A DNA stretch of 6,460 bases from NCBI GenBank assembly GCA_020216925.1, contig JAIWOL010000182.1:1-6460 (forward strand). The letters run 5' to 3'. Shown here piece by piece: positions 5,536 through 6,460 of the stretch (position 1 is its first letter; every line of letters begins with the position of its first letter). Both the position numbers and the translations under genes were made by a program. The stretch comes from Thiobacillus sp. (GTDB taxonomy: Bacteria > Pseudomonadota > Gammaproteobacteria > Burkholderiales > Thiobacillaceae). Under the pieces are notes generated by a model, which was given only the letters and a program-made list of their open reading frames with translations, did no database searches and had not been told where the DNA came from.

Positions 5536-6460
5536 AGAACATATCGTCGACGGCAAAACTGTCTTTCGCGAAAACGTCAGTCCCAACGGCATCGTCCCTG
5601 CGCTGAAAGGCTTCATCGGCCAGACGGCACGGGCAAGCTGGGTGGCTTGGAAAAAATCGCCGGCGGGCAAACCGCCGAAATTCCAGCGCCGCATCACGGT
5701 CAAGGATGGTTACGGTAGCTACGAAGTCGTGCGTTTGCCACTGAGCAGCGAACAGATCAGCCAGTTCTACCACGTCACATCCAAGGAAGCGCTGTGGCCC
5801 ATCATCAACAGCTTTCCCGACCAGTACTCAACCGAAAACTGCGATTGGGCCACGTTCCGCGAAGTCAACCAGCTGTTTGCCGCAGCCGCCTGCGAGGAGG
5901 CGGCGCTTGGCGCAGTGGTGTGGGTCCATGACTACAACCTGTGGCTGGTCCCCAGCCTTGTGCGCGAACAGCGGCCGGACGTGAAAATCGCCTTTTTCCA
6001 CCACACGCCATTCCCGCCGGCCGATGTCTTCAACATCCTGCCCTGGCGCGACGAGATCATCGACAGTCTCTTGGCCTGGTGACGTGCTCGGGTTTCACAT
6101 TCCGCGCTATGCGCAGAACTTCCTCGCCACCGCGCGCTCATTGCGGCCGATCGAAAGCATAGAGGAAGGTCCGGCTATCGAGCCCCTAACCCCTACAGGC
6201 TTGGCGCTGTCCGAACCAATGACGCCTTTGTCCTTTCGCCATGCCGGGCGCAAAACCCTCATCGACGCTTTCCCCATCGGCACCCACACGCAGTTGATCC
6301 GCGAGATGCTCGACGCTCCCGAACATCAGCAGCAGGTCGAGAAAATCCGCCGCGATTTTCCCGGCGAAAAACTCATTGTCTCGGTAGGGCGCGTCGACTA
6401 CGCCAAGGGCACGCGTGAAATGCTCCTCGCCTTCGAGCGTTTATTGCAGCGCCGGCCGGA
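5492..6460 (+). CDS. ggpS: Glucosylglycerol-phosphate synthase, GT20 family; apparent frameshift at about 6077-6080, 3' end outside window
   Basis: Predicted to transfer glucose (from ADP-glucose in characterised GgpS) to glycerol-3-phosphate, giving the precursor of the osmolyte glucosylglycerol. The first frame (5492-6082, 196 aa) shows YHRQPY (9-14), SPNGIVPAL (30-38), HVTSKEALWPI (94-104), WVHDYNLWLVP (144-154) and FFHHTPFP (168-175), all typical of GgpS and related to trehalose-phosphate synthase. It ends in DSLLAW-TGA. The frame starting at 6081 continues at once with DVLGFHIPRY and later GRVDYAKG, whose R300 and K305 (numbering after correction) match the donor-phosphate-binding pair of OtsA, and stays open to base 6460. 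Homologues read LLACD-x-x-GFHIPRY, so one extra base in TGGTGAC (TGTGAC expected) explains the break. About 322 of roughly 500 residues are present. As written the gene is broken: sequencing error or true pseudogene. Confidence 0.87.
6077..6082 (+). other. Frameshift site within ggpS
   Basis: TGG TGA interrupts the frame exactly where the family has Cys-Asp. Removing one G from TGGTGAC gives TGT GAC (C-D) and joins both halves without loss or gain of a residue. Frame moves from 2 to 0 (position modulo 3). No homopolymer longer than two bases is present, so it is not a typical homopolymer miscall. Confidence 0.85.

Noticed and set aside
6077..6083. Programmed +1 frameshift in ggpS like that of prfB
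   Set aside because: The P-site codon is TGG rather than a slippery CTT, Trp tRNA would re-pair poorly after slipping, and recoding would give Trp in place of the conserved Cys. A simple one-base insertion explains the data better.

Overview
The window is GC-rich and comes from a proteobacterium. The polyphosphate kinase, the CYTH-CHAD partner gene and the codon use suggest a betaproteobacterium, possibly Rhodocyclales. That placement comes from remembered family sequences, not from a search. The window holds two functional blocks separated by an AT-rich intergenic region.

Block 1 (1-3239) concerns polyphosphate. A CYTH-CHAD protein (probable inorganic triphosphatase with a polyphosphate-binding CHAD domain) runs leftward from 1104 and leaves the window at base 1. 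Polyphosphate kinase (ppk1) runs rightward from 1170. The 65-bp divergent gap, with the first bases of the leftward gene, holds a good Pho box (1098-1115) pointing at ppk and overlapping the CYTH-CHAD start codon. The CHAD part carries a near-identical 97-bp direct repeat with an exact, in-frame 240-bp period, which indicates a recent duplication or an assembly artefact at the left edge.

The gap at 3240-3569 has no convincing gene. It holds a weak GC-rich hairpin after ppk and then an AT-rich island (about 3336-3430) with three short palindromes and candidate promoter elements for the next operon.

Block 2 (3570-6460, all +) looks like a glucosylglycerol compatible-solute operon. It comprises a divergent gpsA-type glycerol-3-phosphate dehydrogenase, a HAD phosphatase of the sucrose-phosphatase-like group (probable glucosylglycerol-phosphate phosphatase) and a GT20-family glucosylglycerol-phosphate synthase (ggpS). 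Together they would make glycerol-3-phosphate from DHAP, join it to glucose from a nucleotide sugar, and dephosphorylate the product. Reading frames overlap by 8 and 44 nt, suggesting translational coupling. ggpS carries an apparent one-base insertion near 6077-6080 that places TGA inside a conserved motif; the frame then resumes and stays open to the window end. The gene is therefore a pseudogene, a sequencing error or, much less likely, recoded. Leucine codon use in block 2 differs from block 1, which fits a separately acquired operon.

No RNA genes, insertion sequences or CRISPR arrays were seen. I found no wholly new system; the most interesting points are the gpsA-linked glucosylglycerol cassette, the ggpS frameshift and the CHAD duplication.
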